Below, in pieces: positions 35,238-45,587 of a stretch of DNA of 64,000 nt. A program made the translations under genes and the position numbers. How positions within the stretch are numbered: position 1 is the first letter of the stretch; every line of letters starts with the position of its first letter. The notes under the pieces are model-generated. The model saw only the letters and a program-made list of their open reading frames with translations. It was not told the origin of the DNA and did not search any database. Origin of the DNA: Magnetospirillum aberrantis SpK (GTDB lineage Bacteria; Pseudomonadota; Alphaproteobacteria; Rhodospirillales; Magnetospirillaceae); the NCBI RefSeq assembly GCF_011022235.1, contig NZ_JAAIYP010000007.1:1-64000 (forward strand). Direction: 5' to 3'.

Positions 35238-37433
35238 TCAGGCCGCCTTGGGGCCGTAGCCGAAACGCTCGTTCAACTTGTCCAACAGCTTTTCCGCCGC
35301 CTCGCTGATCACCGTGCCGGGCGGGAAGATGGCGGTGGCGCCGGCGGCATAGAGTTCGTCCCAATCCTGGGGCGGGATGACGCCGCCGACCACGATCATC
35401 ATGTCCTCGGCCCCCAGCTTCCTCAGTTCCTCCTTGAGCTGCGGCACCAGGGTCAGGTGGCCGGCGGCCAGCGAGCTGGCGCCGATGATGTGGCAGTCGT
35501 TCTCCACCGCTTGGCGCGCGGCTTCCGCCGGGGTTTGGAACAGCGGCCCGACGTCCACGTCGAAGCCCAAATCGGCGAAGGCGGTGGCGATGACCTTTTG
35601 CCCGCGGTCGTGGCCGTCCTGGCCCATCTTGGCGACCATGATGCGCGGACGACGGCCGTCGCGGGCGCGGAAATCCTCGATCTGGGCCTGAACCTTGGCG
35701 ACCTTGTCCGACGACCGCGCCGCCTCGCCGGCATAGACGCCGCTGATGGTGCGGATTTCCGCCTTGTGGCGGCCATAAACCTTTTCCAGGGCCAGCGAGA
35801 TTTCGCCGACGCTGGCCCGCGCCCGGATGGCCTCCACCGCCAGCCCCAGCAGATTGCCGGAACCGCTTTGCGCGGCGTTGGTCAGGGCGTCGAGCGTTTG
35901 CTGGCACCGCACGCCGTCGCGCTCGGCCCGCAATTTCTCAAGCTGAGCGATCTGCTTGGCGCGGACGCTGGTGTTGTCCACCTTGAGCACGTCGATGCTC
36001 TCGGCTTCATCCAGTTGGTACTTGTTGACACCGACCACCGTCTGGCGCCCGGAATCGATGCGGGCCTGGGTGCGGGCGGCGGCTTCCTCGATACGCATCT
36101 TGGGAATGCCGGTTTCGATGGCCTTGGCCATGCCGCCCTTCTGCTCCACTTCCTGGATGTGCTCCCAGGCACGGGCCGCCAGATCGCGGGTCAGCCGCTC
36201 CACGTAATACGACCCGCCCCACGGATCGATCACCCGGCAGGTGCCGCTTTCCTGTTGCAGGAAAAGCTGGGTGTTGCGGGCGATGCGGGCCGAGAAATCG
36301 GTGGGCAGGGCCAGCGCCTCGTCGAGCGCGTTGGTGTGCAAGGATTGGGTATGGCCCTGGGTCGAGGCCATGGCCTCGATACAGGTGCGGGTCACGTTGT
36401 TGAACACGTCCTGCGCCGTCAGGCTCCAGCCCGAGGTCTGGGAATGGGTGCGCAAACTCAGCGACTTGTCGCTTTTCGGGTCGAACTGCTTCATCAGCTT
36501 GGCCCACAGCATGCGCCCGGCGCGCATCTTGGCCACCTCCATGAAGAAGTTCATGCCGATGGCCCAGAAGAACGACAGACGCGGCGCGAACTGGTCGATG
36601 CTCATGCCGGTGGCCATGCCGGCGCGGGCGTATTCGACGCCGTCGGCCAGGGTATAGGCCAGTTCCAGATCGGCGGTGGCCCCGGCCTCTTGCAGGTGAT
36701 AGCCGGAAATGGAGATGGAGTTGAATTTCGGCATGTGCTGCGCCGTATAGGCGAAGATGTCCGAAATGATGCGCATGCTGGGCTTGGGCGGATAGATATA
36801 GGTGTTGCGGACCATGAACTCCTTGAGGATGTCGTTCTGGATGGTCCCCGACAGCTTGTCGGCGGAAACGCCCTGTTCCTCGGCGGCGACGATATAACCC
36901 GCCAGCACCGGCAGCACGGCGCCGTTCATGGTCATGGACACCGACATCTGGTCCAGCGGGATGCCGTCGAACAGCACCTTCATATCCAGGATGGAATCGA
37001 TGGCGACGCCCGCCATGCCGACGTCGCCGGGCACGCGCGGATGATCGGAATCGTAGCCGCGATGGGTGGCAAGGTCGAAGGCCACCGACAGGCCCTTTTG
37101 CCCCGCCGCCAGATTGCGGCGATAGAAGGCGTTGGATTCCTCGGCGGTGGAGAAACCGGCATATTGCCGCACCGTCCACGGCTGGTTCACATACATGGTG
37201 GGATACGGCCCGCGCAGGAACGGCGCCAGCCCCGGCAGGGTGTCCAAATGGTCCAGCCCGGCCAGATCGGCAGCGGTGTACAGCGGCTTGACGTCCAGCA
37301 ATTCCGGCGTCTGCCACAACGCCTCTTCCGGCATCTTCCCGGTTTCGGCCAGGAAGCGGGTGCGCCACGCCTGGAAATCGCTGTCGGTATCGCTGCCCAG
37401 CGCGATCTTGGTGAAATCGGGGAACGTGGACAT
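35238..37433 (-). CDS. mutB: Methylmalonyl-CoA mutase large subunit
   Basis: AdoCbl-dependent isomerisation of methylmalonyl-CoA and succinyl-CoA, the last step of propionyl-CoA use. 731 residues: a TIM barrel with [33 protein letters not shown] and [12 protein letters not shown], and a C-terminal B12-binding domain with DGHDRG (His608 is the lower cobalt ligand), SSLAAGH and VVGGVIPP. The ATG shares one base with the mutA stop (TGATG), so translation is coupled. Control is probably by the PccR-like regulator upstream of mutA. Cofactor supply links it to the B12 genes that fill the rest of the window. Confidence 0.95.
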   Translation of the reverse strand: MSTFPDFTKIALGSDTDSDFQAWRTRFLAETGKMPEEALWQTPELLDVKPLYTAADLAGLDHLDTLPGLAPFLRGPYPTMYVNQPWTVRQYAGFSTAEESNAFYRRNLAAGQKGLSVAFDLATHRGYDSDHPRVPGDVGMAGVAIDSILDMKVLFDGIPLDQMSVSMTMNGAVLPVLAGYIVAAEEQGVSADKLSGTIQNDILKEFMVRNTYIYPPKPSMRIISDIFAYTAQHMPKFNSISISGYHLQEAGATADLELAYTLADGVEYARAGMATGMSIDQFAPRLSFFWAIGMNFFMEVAKMRAGRMLWAKLMKQFDPKSDKSLSLRTHSQTSGWSLTAQDVFNNVTRTCIEAMASTQGHTQSLHTNALDEALALPTDFSARIARNTQLFLQQESGTCRVIDPWGGSYYVERLTRDLAARAWEHIQEVEQKGGMAKAIETGIPKMRIEEAAARTQARIDSGRQTVVGVNKYQLDEAESIDVLKVDNTSVRAKQIAQLEKLRAERDGVRCQQTLDALTNAAQSGSGNLLGLAVEAIRARASVGEISLALEKVYGRHKAEIRTISGVYAGEAARSSDKVAKVQAQIEDFRARDGRRPRIMVAKMGQDGHDRGQKVIATAFADLGFDVDVGPLFQTPAEAARQAVENDCHIIGASSLAAGHLTLVPQLKEELRKLGAEDMMIVVGGVIPPQDWDELYAAGATAIFPPGTVISEAAEKLLDKLNERFGYGPKAA

Positions 37434-39511
37434 CACAGGGCGACTCCCAGATCGGCCAGGGTGGAACGCAGGATGGCGAGCACGTCGCAGCCCACCGAGA
37501 TGAAACTATCGACACCCGCCGCCGCATAGATTTCGCGCTTGTCGCCGGGATTGCCCGCCAGGAACAAGGTCTTCACCCCGGCGGCCTTCAGCGCGCGGGC
37601 GAAGGCTTCCGCATGCTCCTCGTATTGAGCATCGCCGCCGCACAGCACGGCGATGCGGGCGCCGCTGTCCTTGAACGCCTGGACGCAGCTTCCCGCGTCC
37701 TTGAACCCGGAATTTCCCAAGGCCTGGATGCCGCCCGCCTCGAAGAAATTCTTGGCATAGGTGGCACGGGCGGTGTGTTGCGCCACCCGGCCCAAATTGG
37801 CCAGGAAGACCGAGGGCCACGCGCCCGTGGCCGCCTTGTGGGCGTCGGCGGCATCGCGTAGCGCCTCGAAGCTTTCGGCATGGCGGTGACGGGGCAAGGA
37901 GGAGACGGAACAGCCGGTTCCATCGGCCAGAAGGGCGGCCATACGGCCGAGACTGACACCCAGTTCGGCGGCATCCACCAGATCGTCCATGGTGTCGGCA
38001 CGCAACGCCTGGACCTCGATGCGCGCCGGCGCCAGCCGCACCGAGGCCTGCATGCGCAAGGTGGCGAAATCCGGTGCCGGCCGCTCCACCGCTTGCTCCA
38101 GGATGTTGGGGAATTCGTTGATGCCGGTCAGCGAATCCTTGCGTTTCGCGATGTTCCTTTCCCGCGCCGCCCACGATGCCGCCAGTTGTTCGGCCCACGA
38201 CCCGTCCAGCAGCACGGTGGCCATGCCGCCACGTCCTTCAATGTCCTGGAACAGCGCCCAGGCGGCATCGGCCAGTTGCCGGGTCAGCGTCTCGACGTAC
38301 CACGAGCCGCCGGCCGGGTCGGCCACCTTTGACAGCGAAGATTCTTCCTGCAACAGAATTTGGCTGTTGCGGGCGATGCGCCGGGCGAAATCGTCCGACG
38401 GCCCCAAGGCCGCGTCGAACGGCGCCACCGCCACGCTGTTGGCACCGCCGATCCCGGCGGCGAAGGCGGCCACCGTGGTCCGCAGCATGTTCACCCAGGG
38501 GTCGCGGCGCGACAGGATGCGTCGGGCGGTGCGGGCATGGATATGCATGGCCCGCGCCGGTGGCGTGGCGCCGCAGGCTTCGGTCAGTCGCGCCCACAAC
38601 AGACGGGCGGCACGCAGCTTGGCGATGGACAGGAACTGGTCGCAGCCGACCGAAAAGGTGAAAGCCATCTGGCGGCAGGCGTCGTCGATCCCAAGCCCGC
38701 CGTCGATCATGGCCCGCAGATAGGTCAGGCCGGTGGCCAAGGCGGCGGCCAGATCCTGGGCCTCGGTGGCGCCGGCGTCATAATGGACGCTGGTGTCCAC
38801 GCCGACCGCCGTGACATTGGGCCAGTTGGCGGCAGTCCAGGCGGCAAGGCCCGCCAGACGCGACAGCGCTGTATCCAGGGTCTGGGGAAGCTTGCCCTCG
38901 GACGCCAGCACCCCCAGCGGATCGGCGTTGAAGGCGCCGCTTGCCTGATCCGGCGCCACACCACGATTGCGCCACAGCGCCGCCAGCACGGCGGCGGCGG
39001 CCTCGGCCTGGGCGCCAGCCTCGAGCGACACCGGCGCCAGGTCCAGCAACACGCCGCGCAGCGCATGGTCGAGGTCGTCCACCGAATAGATCATGGCGCC
39101 GCCCCTGCCGGCCAGATCCTCGGCACGGACGTCGTCACCGTCCAACCCGTTGTGGACGGCGGCGTCGAAACGGATCGTCAACGCCGTGGCCCCACGCATC
39201 AAGTCGGTCAGCACGGCGTCGTTGAGCGCTTGCAGGTCGGGAGTGTCGTGTTCGGTGCGGATGGCCCAGCCATCCGGTCCGGCCCCGGCCGCCACCGCGC
39301 CGCGCGTATAGGGCGCCAACCCCGGCAGACCGTTCTCAACCGGGCTGTCGGCGCGGGTATAGAGCGGCTGCACGGCGATGCCTTCATAGAGCGGCGTCAC
39401 CAGCTTCTTGTCGAACGGCGCCCCCTTCAGCGCCTTGTCCACCGCCGCCAGCCATTGCTCGCGCGTGGGCGTGGGAAAATCCGATGCCAGGGACAGGGCC
39501 GGCTCGCTCAT
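37433..39511 (-). CDS. mutA: Methylmalonyl-CoA mutase small subunit
   Basis: 692 residues from ATG 39511, which follows GAGGAGG; in-frame upstream codons cross the promoter. It keeps the mutase fold ([42 protein letters not shown]) but lacks active-site residues. Its B12-like domain reads GNSGFKDAG where mutB has DGHDRG, so it does not bind cobalamin, as is normal for MutA. It forms the heterodimer with MutB. The gene is divergent from the pccR-like regulator with 118 bp between. Confidence 0.92.
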   Translation of the reverse strand: MSEPALSLASDFPTPTREQWLAAVDKALKGAPFDKKLVTPLYEGIAVQPLYTRADSPVENGLPGLAPYTRGAVAAGAGPDGWAIRTEHDTPDLQALNDAVLTDLMRGATALTIRFDAAVHNGLDGDDVRAEDLAGRGGAMIYSVDDLDHALRGVLLDLAPVSLEAGAQAEAAAAVLAALWRNRGVAPDQASGAFNADPLGVLASEGKLPQTLDTALSRLAGLAAWTAANWPNVTAVGVDTSVHYDAGATEAQDLAAALATGLTYLRAMIDGGLGIDDACRQMAFTFSVGCDQFLSIAKLRAARLLWARLTEACGATPPARAMHIHARTARRILSRRDPWVNMLRTTVAAFAAGIGGANSVAVAPFDAALGPSDDFARRIARNSQILLQEESSLSKVADPAGGSWYVETLTRQLADAAWALFQDIEGRGGMATVLLDGSWAEQLAASWAARERNIAKRKDSLTGINEFPNILEQAVERPAPDFATLRMQASVRLAPARIEVQALRADTMDDLVDAAELGVSLGRMAALLADGTGCSVSSLPRHRHAESFEALRDAADAHKAATGAWPSVFLANLGRVAQHTARATYAKNFFEAGGIQALGNSGFKDAGSCVQAFKDSGARIAVLCGGDAQYEEHAEAFARALKAAGVKTLFLAGNPGDKREIYAAAGVDSFISVGCDVLAILRSTLADLGVAL

Positions 39512-39541
39512 GGACGCCTCCTCTTGGGCGGGATGTGTTAT

Positions 39542-39630
39542 TCGCAAGATACGCAAGACATGTGGACACGACACCCGCAAAAGGGCTAATTCTTGCAACA
39601 GAGACAACACCATTTTGCGGATTTTGCGGA
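39542..39630. promoter_or_regulatory. Facing tandem TTGC-type operators between mutA and the pccR-like gene
   Basis: TCGCAAGATACGCAAGA (39542-39558) is a period-9 direct repeat. ATTTTGCGGATTTTGCGGA (39612-39630) is, on the other strand, TCCGCAAAATCCGCAAAAT, the same kind of repeat in the opposite orientation. It touches the regulator ATG, so it could give autorepression. A TTCTTGCAA lies between, at 39590. PccR/RamB-type regulators are known to bind TTGCAAA-like sites. Confidence 0.6.
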
Positions 39631-41057
39631 TGAAAAAGGTCTTTGCCGGCATACGCCTTCGCCGTCTGCGCGAGGAACAGCGCCTGACCCAGGCGGCGCT
39701 GGCTCGTGCGCTGGGGTTGTCGACCACCTACGTCAACCAGCTCGAACACGACCAGCGGCCCTTGACCCAGACGGTGGTGGACAAGATCCGCGAGATGTTC
39801 GGCACCAGCATTCCGCTGGACGAAGACGCCGAGGCACGACTGGCCGGCGAGTTGCGCGACGCCCTGGCGGAGATCGGCGACGGCGTGGCCCAGGCGGAAA
39901 TCCGCCAGCTTGCCACCACCATGCCCATGCTCGGCCGCGCCGTACTGAATCTGCACCGGCGGTATCGCCAGACCCTGGAGAAATCCGAGGCCTTGGCCGC
40001 CGGACTGGAGCAACGTGGCCAATCCATGACGGCGCTGATGCCGCACGAGGAAGTGCGCAATTTCTTTTATGACCGCCGCAACCACATCGCCGAACTGGAC
40101 GAAGCGGCGGAACACCTGTTCCAGCGCCACGGCCTGAGCGCCGGCAACATGGAACGCGACCTGGAACGGGTGCTGGCCGAAGTGCACGGCATCGCCATCC
40201 GCCATCACGACGGCGCCGACCACCGCCGCTTCGACCGCGCCTCCCGCGTACTGATCCTGCCGGCCAACCGCTCGCCCGGACAACAGGCGTTCCAGATGGC
40301 GACGCAACTGGCCTTCCTGAGCGTGGGCGCCCGCCTGGACGAACTGACGCGGGCCGGCAACTTCACCGGCCCCGAGGCCCGCGCCCTGGCCCGCATCGGA
40401 CTGGCCAATTATTTCGCCGGCGCGCTGGTGCTGCCGTACAGCCTGTTCCTGGCCTCGGCCGAGGAACTGAATTACGACATCGACCTGTTGGGCCGGCGCT
40501 TCGGCGTCGGCTTCGAGACGGTTTGCCATCGCCTGTCCACCCTGCAACGGCCGCGCTCCCAGGGGGTGCCGTTCTTTTTTGTCCGCGTCGACCGGGCCGG
40601 CAACATCTCGAAACGGCAATCGGCCACAGATTTCCACTTTTCGCGCGGCGGCGGCACCTGTCCCTTGTGGAACGTCTATGAAGCCTTCGCCAATCCCGGC
40701 CGCATCCTGACCCAGGTGGCGCGCATGCCCGACGACCGCACCTATCTGTGGGTGGCGCGCACGGTGTCGCACCGTTCCGGCGGCTGGGGGGCACCGGGCA
40801 AGGATTTCGCCATCGGCCTGGGCTGCGACATCCGCCACGCCCACCGCCTGGTCTATTCCAAGGGGCTGGACCTGACCGACCCCAGCGCCGCCACCCCCAT
40901 CGGCGGCGGCTGTCGGGTGTGCGAACGCGCGTCGTGTCCGCAACGCGCCTTTCCCGCCATCGGCCGCCCGCTGGCGGTGGACGAGAACCGCAGCCGTTTC
41001 GAACCCTATGCCGCCGCCGGGCTTGACACCCCGCCCGCCCCCTCCTACCGTCCCTAG
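39630..41057 (+). CDS. pccR: Short-chain acyl-CoA regulator, PccR/ScfR (RamB-like) family
   Basis: 475 residues from ATG 39630. An XRE helix-turn-helix (RLRRLREEQRLTQAALARALGLSTTYVNQLEHDQRPL) is joined to an IrrE/ImmA-like domain. The usual HExxH is degenerate, reading FFYDRRNHIAELD and ILPANRSPGQQAFQMATQLAF. A C-terminal DUF2083-type region follows, with cysteines (GGGCRVCERASCPQRAFP). The family controls propionyl-CoA or acetyl-CoA assimilation genes, in line with the divergent mutAB. The acyl-CoA sensed is likely propionyl-CoA, by context. A cobalamin riboswitch starts right after the stop. Confidence 0.82.
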   Translation: MKKVFAGIRLRRLREEQRLTQAALARALGLSTTYVNQLEHDQRPLTQTVVDKIREMFGTSIPLDEDAEARLAGELRDALAEIGDGVAQAEIRQLATTMPMLGRAVLNLHRRYRQTLEKSEALAAGLEQRGQSMTALMPHEEVRNFFYDRRNHIAELDEAAEHLFQRHGLSAGNMERDLERVLAEVHGIAIRHHDGADHRRFDRASRVLILPANRSPGQQAFQMATQLAFLSVGARLDELTRAGNFTGPEARALARIGLANYFAGALVLPYSLFLASAEELNYDIDLLGRRFGVGFETVCHRLSTLQRPRSQGVPFFFVRVDRAGNISKRQSATDFHFSRGGGTCPLWNVYEAFANPGRILTQVARMPDDRTYLWVARTVSHRSGGWGAPGKDFAIGLGCDIRHAHRLVYSKGLDLTDPSAATPIGGGCRVCERASCPQRAFPAIGRPLAVDENRSRFEPYAAAGLDTPPAPSYRP

Positions 41058-41059
41058 CG

Positions 41060-41270
41060 GTTACGGTCTTCGGGAACCCAATACCCGGAGCTAAGAGGGA
41101 AGCCGGTGCGAAACCGGCGCTGCCCCCGCAACTGTCAGCGGCGAGCCGCCGTCCACCATGGCCACTGGGGCAAGCTCCGGGAAGGCCGGACCAAGGCCAC
41201 GACCCGCGAGCCAGGAGACCTGCCGCAACCCTTGTCAACGTCGTCGGGCGGGGTGTCCCGGTGGGGTGAG
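41060..41270 (+). promoter_or_regulatory. Cobalamin riboswitch 1, before the 124-aa unknown gene
   Basis: Consensus elements in order: GAGGGAAGCCGGTG (about 41095), GCTGCCCCCGCAACTGTCAG (41119), GCCACTGGG (41161), CCGGGAAGG, and the B12 box AGCCAGGAGACCTGCC at 41209-41224. A GGGCGGGGTGTCCCGGTGGG hairpin follows and may be the kissing-loop/expression part. It is very similar to riboswitch 2 at 45315. Binding of cobalamin should lower expression of the gene at 41330. Confidence 0.92.
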
Positions 41271-41329
41271 CGTGTCCCAAAGGGACCCGCCTGCTCGGAT
41301 GCCCGCCTTTCGTCTGCAAAGAGGTGCGC

Positions 41330-41704
41330 ATGCCGGTTCCCGCCGACCAAGACCCCACGGACAACGTCGTCCGCCTGAATTTCACCGCCCGCCCGATGCC
41401 GAAGGGCCCGCAAGCCATGGCGCCCTTTTTGCTGGAAGCCCGCGCCGACGGCTGGAAGATGCATACCGGCGGCCGCACGCTGGACGCCGCCGAATTGGCC
41501 TCGGCCGCCGACCTGTTGCGCGACATCGCCCGCTCGTTGACCGACATGGCGCGCGAAAGCGCCGGACAGCCGGCCCAGCCCTGCATCGCCGAATTCGTGC
41601 TGTACGACACCGGCGGCATCGACCATTGGGTCGCCGACGGCGCCGACCGCACCCGCCTGCGGCTAGGGCTACGCACCGCCATCAGCACCATCCGCGACCC
41701 GTAA
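41330..41704 (+). CDS. Unknown 124-aa protein under a cobalamin riboswitch
   Basis: I do not recognise a family. ATG 41330 follows AGAGGTG. The N-terminus is polar (DNVVRLNFTARPMPKGPQ), followed by a compact alpha/beta-like region: APFLLEARADGWKMHTGGRTL, helix AAELASAADLLRDIARSLTDMA, then CIAEFVLYDTGGIDHWVADG and RLRLGLRTAISTIR. There is no signal peptide or membrane segment, so it is probably cytoplasmic. It is the only gene between its riboswitch and the efe genes. Its riboswitch is a close copy of that of nrdAB, and nrdA also has a polar extension with NLVPLRPR. A function tied to B12 shortage, perhaps with ribonucleotide reductase, is inference. Confidence 0.75.
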   Translation: MPVPADQDPTDNVVRLNFTARPMPKGPQAMAPFLLEARADGWKMHTGGRTLDAAELASAADLLRDIARSLTDMARESAGQPAQPCIAEFVLYDTGGIDHWVADGADRTRLRLGLRTAISTIRDP

Positions 41705-41828
41705 CAAAGCGGCGGGAACCGCCATTTCCCGCCATTTCTCGGCTTCCCCCCACGCGGGGTTGCGAAGCCCGTTACGCATTTTCCCTCAGTCTTAGCCTTG
41801 ACAGATGGGACACGAGGCGTCATTCATT

Positions 41829-41847
41829 GCGAATGATAACGCTTCTC
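41829..41847. promoter_or_regulatory. Fur-like box before efeO
   Basis: GCGAATGATAACGCTTCTC matches 13 of 19 positions of the classic Fur consensus. It lies 97 bp before efeO in a 239-bp gap that otherwise shows no gene. Iron repression of the efe genes is expected; the exact regulator (Fur or Irr) is not decidable here. Confidence 0.5.
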
Positions 41848-41943
41848 AATATTAAATTTCGCTCTCTGCCGCGCGCCATCGGCTCGGCACGCCGCCCCTT
41901 GCGGGCCGCCGCCCTTTCCCTTCCTTCTTCGAAAGCTTGAGAC

Positions 41944-43107
41944 ATGCCGCAGCCGTTCATCAGAAAGGCTTTGCTGGCCACGTCCGTCGTCGGTCTCACC
42001 GTCGCCGCCGGCGTGGCCGTGTTCGTCGCCGCCGAGCGCCAACAGAAGCGGGACCAGGTGACCACCGTGGTCCTGGACGGCAAGACCTGCCAGCCCGCCA
42101 ACCTGACCGTCCCCGCCGGCCGCAACACCTTCCTGATCAAGAATGTCGGGCCACGCACCATCGAGTGGGAGATCCTCAAGGGCGTCATGGTGATCGAAGA
42201 GCGCGAGAACATCCGCGCCGGCCAAAGCCAGACCATGACCGTGACGCTTGAGCCCGGCACCTACGAGATCACGTGTAGCCCGCGCTCCAAGTTCGTCGCC
42301 GACCTGCGCGGCAAACTGGAAGTCACCGCCGCCCCCGGCGGCGCCCCAACCAAGCCGACCCCGGCCGAAATGATCGGCGCCCTGGCCGAATACCGTTTCT
42401 ACGTGTTCGAGGAAGTCAGCGAACTGATGGACAAGACCACCGCCTTCGTCGAGGCGGTCAAGGCGGGCGACGTCACCCAGGCCAAGGCCCTGTACGCGCC
42501 GGCCCGTGTCCATTACGAACGCATCGAACCGGTGGCCGAATTGTTCTCGGACCTGGACGGCGCCATCGATTCGCGCGCCGACGACCACGAAAAGGCCGAG
42601 ACCGATCCCGGTTTCACCGGCTTCCACCGCCTAGAGCACGCTTTGTGGGTGGACGGTTCCACCAAGGACATGGAAGCGGTCGCCGACAAGCTGTTGACCG
42701 ACGTGGCCGAGCTTCAGTCGCGCGTGCGCAGCCTGGATATCCCGGCCGGCAAGATGGCCGGCGGCGCCGCCCTGTTGCTGGAGGAAGTGGCCGCCACCAA
42801 GATTTCCGGCGAGGAAGAACGCTACAGCCGCACCGATTTGTGGGATTTCGCCGCCAACCTGCAAGGTGCGGCCAAGGTGGTCGACCTGTTGCGCCCCATG
42901 CTGGTCAAGCTGGACGCGCCGCTGGTGGACAGGATCGACACCAACATGGCCGCCGTCAAAGCCGTTCTCGACCGATACGCCACCCCGGACGGCGGCTTCC
43001 AGACCTACGACAAGCTGGCCGACGCCGACCGCGCGGCCCTGCAAGGCCCAGTCACCATCCTGGCGGAAGATTTGTCGCGCCTGCGCGGCACCCTTGGTCT
43101 CGATTGA
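41944..43107 (+). CDS. efeO: EfeO-type periplasmic iron-uptake protein (cupredoxin plus imelysin/M75 domain)
   Basis: 387 residues. An N-terminal hydrophobic segment (9-30) serves as signal or anchor. A cupredoxin-like domain is at about 38-128 (KTCQPANLTVPAGRNTFLIKN, then LEPGTYEITCSPRSKF). The imelysin-like domain is at about 140-385, with the metal-binding HxxE motif at His228 ([10 protein letters not shown]). EfeO delivers iron to the EfeU permease, with EfeB removing iron from haem or oxidising Fe(II). Here no efeU is visible before or after. Downstream efeB starts 18 bp after the stop. Confidence 0.88.
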   Translation: MPQPFIRKALLATSVVGLTVAAGVAVFVAAERQQKRDQVTTVVLDGKTCQPANLTVPAGRNTFLIKNVGPRTIEWEILKGVMVIEERENIRAGQSQTMTVTLEPGTYEITCSPRSKFVADLRGKLEVTAAPGGAPTKPTPAEMIGALAEYRFYVFEEVSELMDKTTAFVEAVKAGDVTQAKALYAPARVHYERIEPVAELFSDLDGAIDSRADDHEKAETDPGFTGFHRLEHALWVDGSTKDMEAVADKLLTDVAELQSRVRSLDIPAGKMAGGAALLLEEVAATKISGEEERYSRTDLWDFAANLQGAAKVVDLLRPMLVKLDAPLVDRIDTNMAAVKAVLDRYATPDGGFQTYDKLADADRAALQGPVTILAEDLSRLRGTLGLD

Positions 43108-43125
43108 GGAAGCAAAGAAACAGCC

Positions 43126-44358
43126 ATGCTTAACCTGTCTCGCCGTTCCCTGTTGCAAGGCGTCGCCGTCACCGCCGGCGCCGTCCCGCTTGCCGCGACC
43201 CTGCCCCGCGCCGCCACCGCCCAGCCGGGCGCCAAGGCCGGAAACGTGCTGCCGTTCCACGGCGTGCACCAGATGGGCATCGTCAACGCGCCGCCCGCCG
43301 CCGGCATCCTGGCCTCGTTCTCGGTCCTGGCGCCCGACCGCAAGGAGTTGGAGCGGCTGATGCGTACGCTGACCGAGCGGACGGCCTTCCTGATGGCGGG
43401 CGGCACGCCGCCGGCCTTCGACCCGCGCTTTCCACCCGCCGATTCCGGCATCCTGGGCCCGACCATCGTGCCCGAGAACCTGACGGTGACGGTGGCGGTC
43501 GGCGAAAGCCTGTTCGACGACCGCTTCGGCCTGCAAAAGCTCAAGCCGGCGCGTCTTCACACCATGACCCGCTTTCCCAACGACGCGCTTGAGGCCGGCA
43601 TGTGCCACGGCGACGTGCTGTTGCAGATCTGCGCCGACACCCAGGCGGGCTGCATCCACGCCTTGCGCGACATCATCAAGCACACCCCCGATTTGCTGAT
43701 GCTGCGCTGGAAGATCGACGGCTTCCTGCCGGCCCAGCCGGCCGATGGCACCGCCGAGACGCCGCGCAACCTGTTCGGGTTCAAGGACGGCACCGCCAAT
43801 CCCGACACCACCAACGCCAAGCTGATGGAAGAGGTGGTGTGGGTCCAGCCCGGCGGCGACGAGCCGGCGTGGACCGCCGGCGGTTCCTATCAGGCGGTGC
43901 GGCTGGTGCGTCACTTCGTCGAACGCTGGGACCGCACCCCGCTTCAGGAACAAGAAGCCATCTTCGGCCGCAAGCGCGACAGCGGCGCCCCCATCGGCGG
44001 CAAGACCGAACACGAGATTCCCGATTACGCCGCCGATCCCGAGGGCAAGGTCATCCCGCACGATTCCCACATGCGGCTGGCCAACCCGCGTGATCCCGAA
44101 TCGCGCAAGCACCTGCTCCTGCGCCGCGCCTTCAATTATTCGCGCGGCGTCACCAAATCGGGCCAACTGGACATGGGACTGGCCTTCATCTGCTTCCAGC
44201 GCGACCTGGAGGCCGGCTTCATCTATGTCCAAAACCGCCTGAACGGCGAACCGTTCGAGGAATACATCAAGCCGTTCGGCGGCGGATATTTCTTCGTCCT
44301 GCCCGGTGTCGCCGACCCGTCCAGCCATTTCGGCCAGGCCTTGCTGGAATCCGCCTGA
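43126..44358 (+). CDS. efeB: EfeB-type Dyp peroxidase, Tat-exported
   Basis: 410 residues. The N-terminus SRRSLLQG plus hydrophobic stretch is a Tat signal, so the haem protein folds before export. The Dyp signature GFKDGT is at 218-223 with catalytic Asp221. A likely proximal haem ligand is His315 in [11 protein letters not shown], and the C-terminus holds [14 protein letters not shown]. Length and order between two EfeO-like genes identify EfeB rather than cytoplasmic DyP enzymes. Confidence 0.9.
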   Translation: MLNLSRRSLLQGVAVTAGAVPLAATLPRAATAQPGAKAGNVLPFHGVHQMGIVNAPPAAGILASFSVLAPDRKELERLMRTLTERTAFLMAGGTPPAFDPRFPPADSGILGPTIVPENLTVTVAVGESLFDDRFGLQKLKPARLHTMTRFPNDALEAGMCHGDVLLQICADTQAGCIHALRDIIKHTPDLLMLRWKIDGFLPAQPADGTAETPRNLFGFKDGTANPDTTNAKLMEEVVWVQPGGDEPAWTAGGSYQAVRLVRHFVERWDRTPLQEQEAIFGRKRDSGAPIGGKTEHEIPDYAADPEGKVIPHDSHMRLANPRDPESRKHLLLRRAFNYSRGVTKSGQLDMGLAFICFQRDLEAGFIYVQNRLNGEPFEEYIKPFGGGYFFVLPGVADPSSHFGQALLESA

Positions 44359-44396
44359 CCGCGCCCCTTTCCCACCACCACAGGAGCTTTCCCGTG

Positions 44397-45212
44397 ATGA
44401 AAATGCTTTCCGTCAGCACGGTTCTCGCCGGCCTTTTTCTCGCTTCTCCGGCCATGGCGGCGCCGCCGCCCGAACTGGTCGGCGCGGTGACCGAGTACAA
44501 GATCTACGTCTCGGTCGAAACCAAGGCGCTGGTCGAGAAGACCAAGGCCTTCACCGCCGCCGTCAAGGCCGGTGACGTCGCCAAGGCCAAGGCGCTGTTC
44601 GCCCCCACCCGCGTCCATTACGAACGGATCGAGCCGGTGGCCGAGTTGTTCGGCGACCTGGACGGCAGCATCGACTCGCGCGCCGACGACCACGAGAAGG
44701 CCGAGGCCGATCCTGGCTTCACCGGTTTCCATCGCCTTGAGCACGCCCTGTGGGTGACCGGCTCGACCAAGGGCATGGAAGCGGTGGCCGACCAGTTGCT
44801 GGCCGACGTCACCGACCTTCAGGGCCGCATCAAGGGCCTGGCCGTGCCGCCCGAAAAGATGGTCGGCGGCGCCGCCCTGTTGATCGAGGAAGTGGCCGCC
44901 AGCAAGATCTCGGGCGAGGAAGACCGCTACAGCCACACCGACCTGTGGGACTTCCACGCCAACGTCGAAGGCAGCGCCAAGATCGTCGATCTGTTGCGTC
45001 CCATGCTGGTCAAGACCGACAAGCCGCTGCTGGACAAGGTCGATGCCAACCTGGCCACCGTCAACAAGGTGCTGGCCAAGTACGCCACCAAGGATGGCGG
45101 CTTCCAGACCTACGACAAGCTGACCGAGGCCGACCGCGCCGCCCTTCAGGGGCCGATCACCGCCCTGGCCGAGGATCTGTCCAAGCTGCGCGGCACCTTG
45201 GGCCTGAACTGA
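44397..45212 (+). CDS. Second EfeO-like protein without cupredoxin domain (EfeM type)
   Basis: 271 residues from ATG 44397 with a clean signal peptide ending SPAMAA. The mature part is a single imelysin/M75 domain with [10 protein letters not shown]. It is closely similar to the C-terminal half of the EfeO encoded 1.3 kb upstream (shared [31 protein letters not shown]), so it arose by duplication and loss of the cupredoxin domain. It is the third gene of efeO-efeB-efeM and is closed by a strong terminator. How iron then crosses the inner membrane is unclear without efeU. Confidence 0.87.
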   Translation: MKMLSVSTVLAGLFLASPAMAAPPPELVGAVTEYKIYVSVETKALVEKTKAFTAAVKAGDVAKAKALFAPTRVHYERIEPVAELFGDLDGSIDSRADDHEKAEADPGFTGFHRLEHALWVTGSTKGMEAVADQLLADVTDLQGRIKGLAVPPEKMVGGAALLIEEVAASKISGEEDRYSHTDLWDFHANVEGSAKIVDLLRPMLVKTDKPLLDKVDANLATVNKVLAKYATKDGGFQTYDKLTEADRAALQGPITALAEDLSKLRGTLGLN

Positions 45213-45227
45213 TAAAATCTGCTTTCG

Positions 45228-45261
45228 GCGCCGGCATGCCTTCGCGCATGCCGGCGCTTTT
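45228..45261 (+). terminator. Rho-independent terminator of the efe operon
   Basis: GCGCCGGCATGC at 45228-45239 pairs perfectly with GCATGCCGGCGC at 45246-45257 around a six-base loop, followed by TTTTCTTTTTT. Confidence 0.95.
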
Positions 45262-45314
45262 CTTTTTTGCAAACCCGCCTTGACTCGTCCCCATTCCAGG
45301 ACATAGCCTATCTT

Positions 45315-45530
45315 GCGTTACGGTTCCCCGGACACCACAACATCCGGGGCTAAGAGGGAAGCCGGTGCGAGACCGGCGCTGCCCCCGCAACTGTCAGCGG
45401 CGAGCCTTTGTCCATCATGCCACTGGGGAAACCCCCTGGGAAGGCGGACAGGGGCCGCGACCCGCGAGCCAGGAGACCTGCCGTGACCTGTTTGTCGTCC
45501 ACGGGCGGGGTGTCCCGGTGGGTCGCCTGC
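45315..45530 (+). promoter_or_regulatory. Cobalamin riboswitch 2, before nrdAB
   Basis: Shares long identical blocks with riboswitch 1: GCTAAGAGGGAAGCCGGTGC, GCTGCCCCCGCAACTGTCAG, GCCACTGGG, the B12 box AGCCAGGAGACCTGCC (45467-45482) and GGGCGGGGTGTCCCGGTGGG. Cobalamin binding should repress the B12-independent reductase downstream, as described for class I reductases in bacteria that also own a B12-dependent class II enzyme. Confidence 0.93.
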
Positions 45531-45587
45531 CGCATCCGTGCCGCATCGCGTCCGCAATTCCCCGCTCCATCCCGGAGGGGGATTTTC

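Noticed and set aside
34986-37529. Long open frame (847 codons) on the plus strand opposite mutB
   Set aside because: It is the antisense of a certain gene in high-GC DNA; its composition is His/Gly/Arg-rich without domains, a usual shadow.
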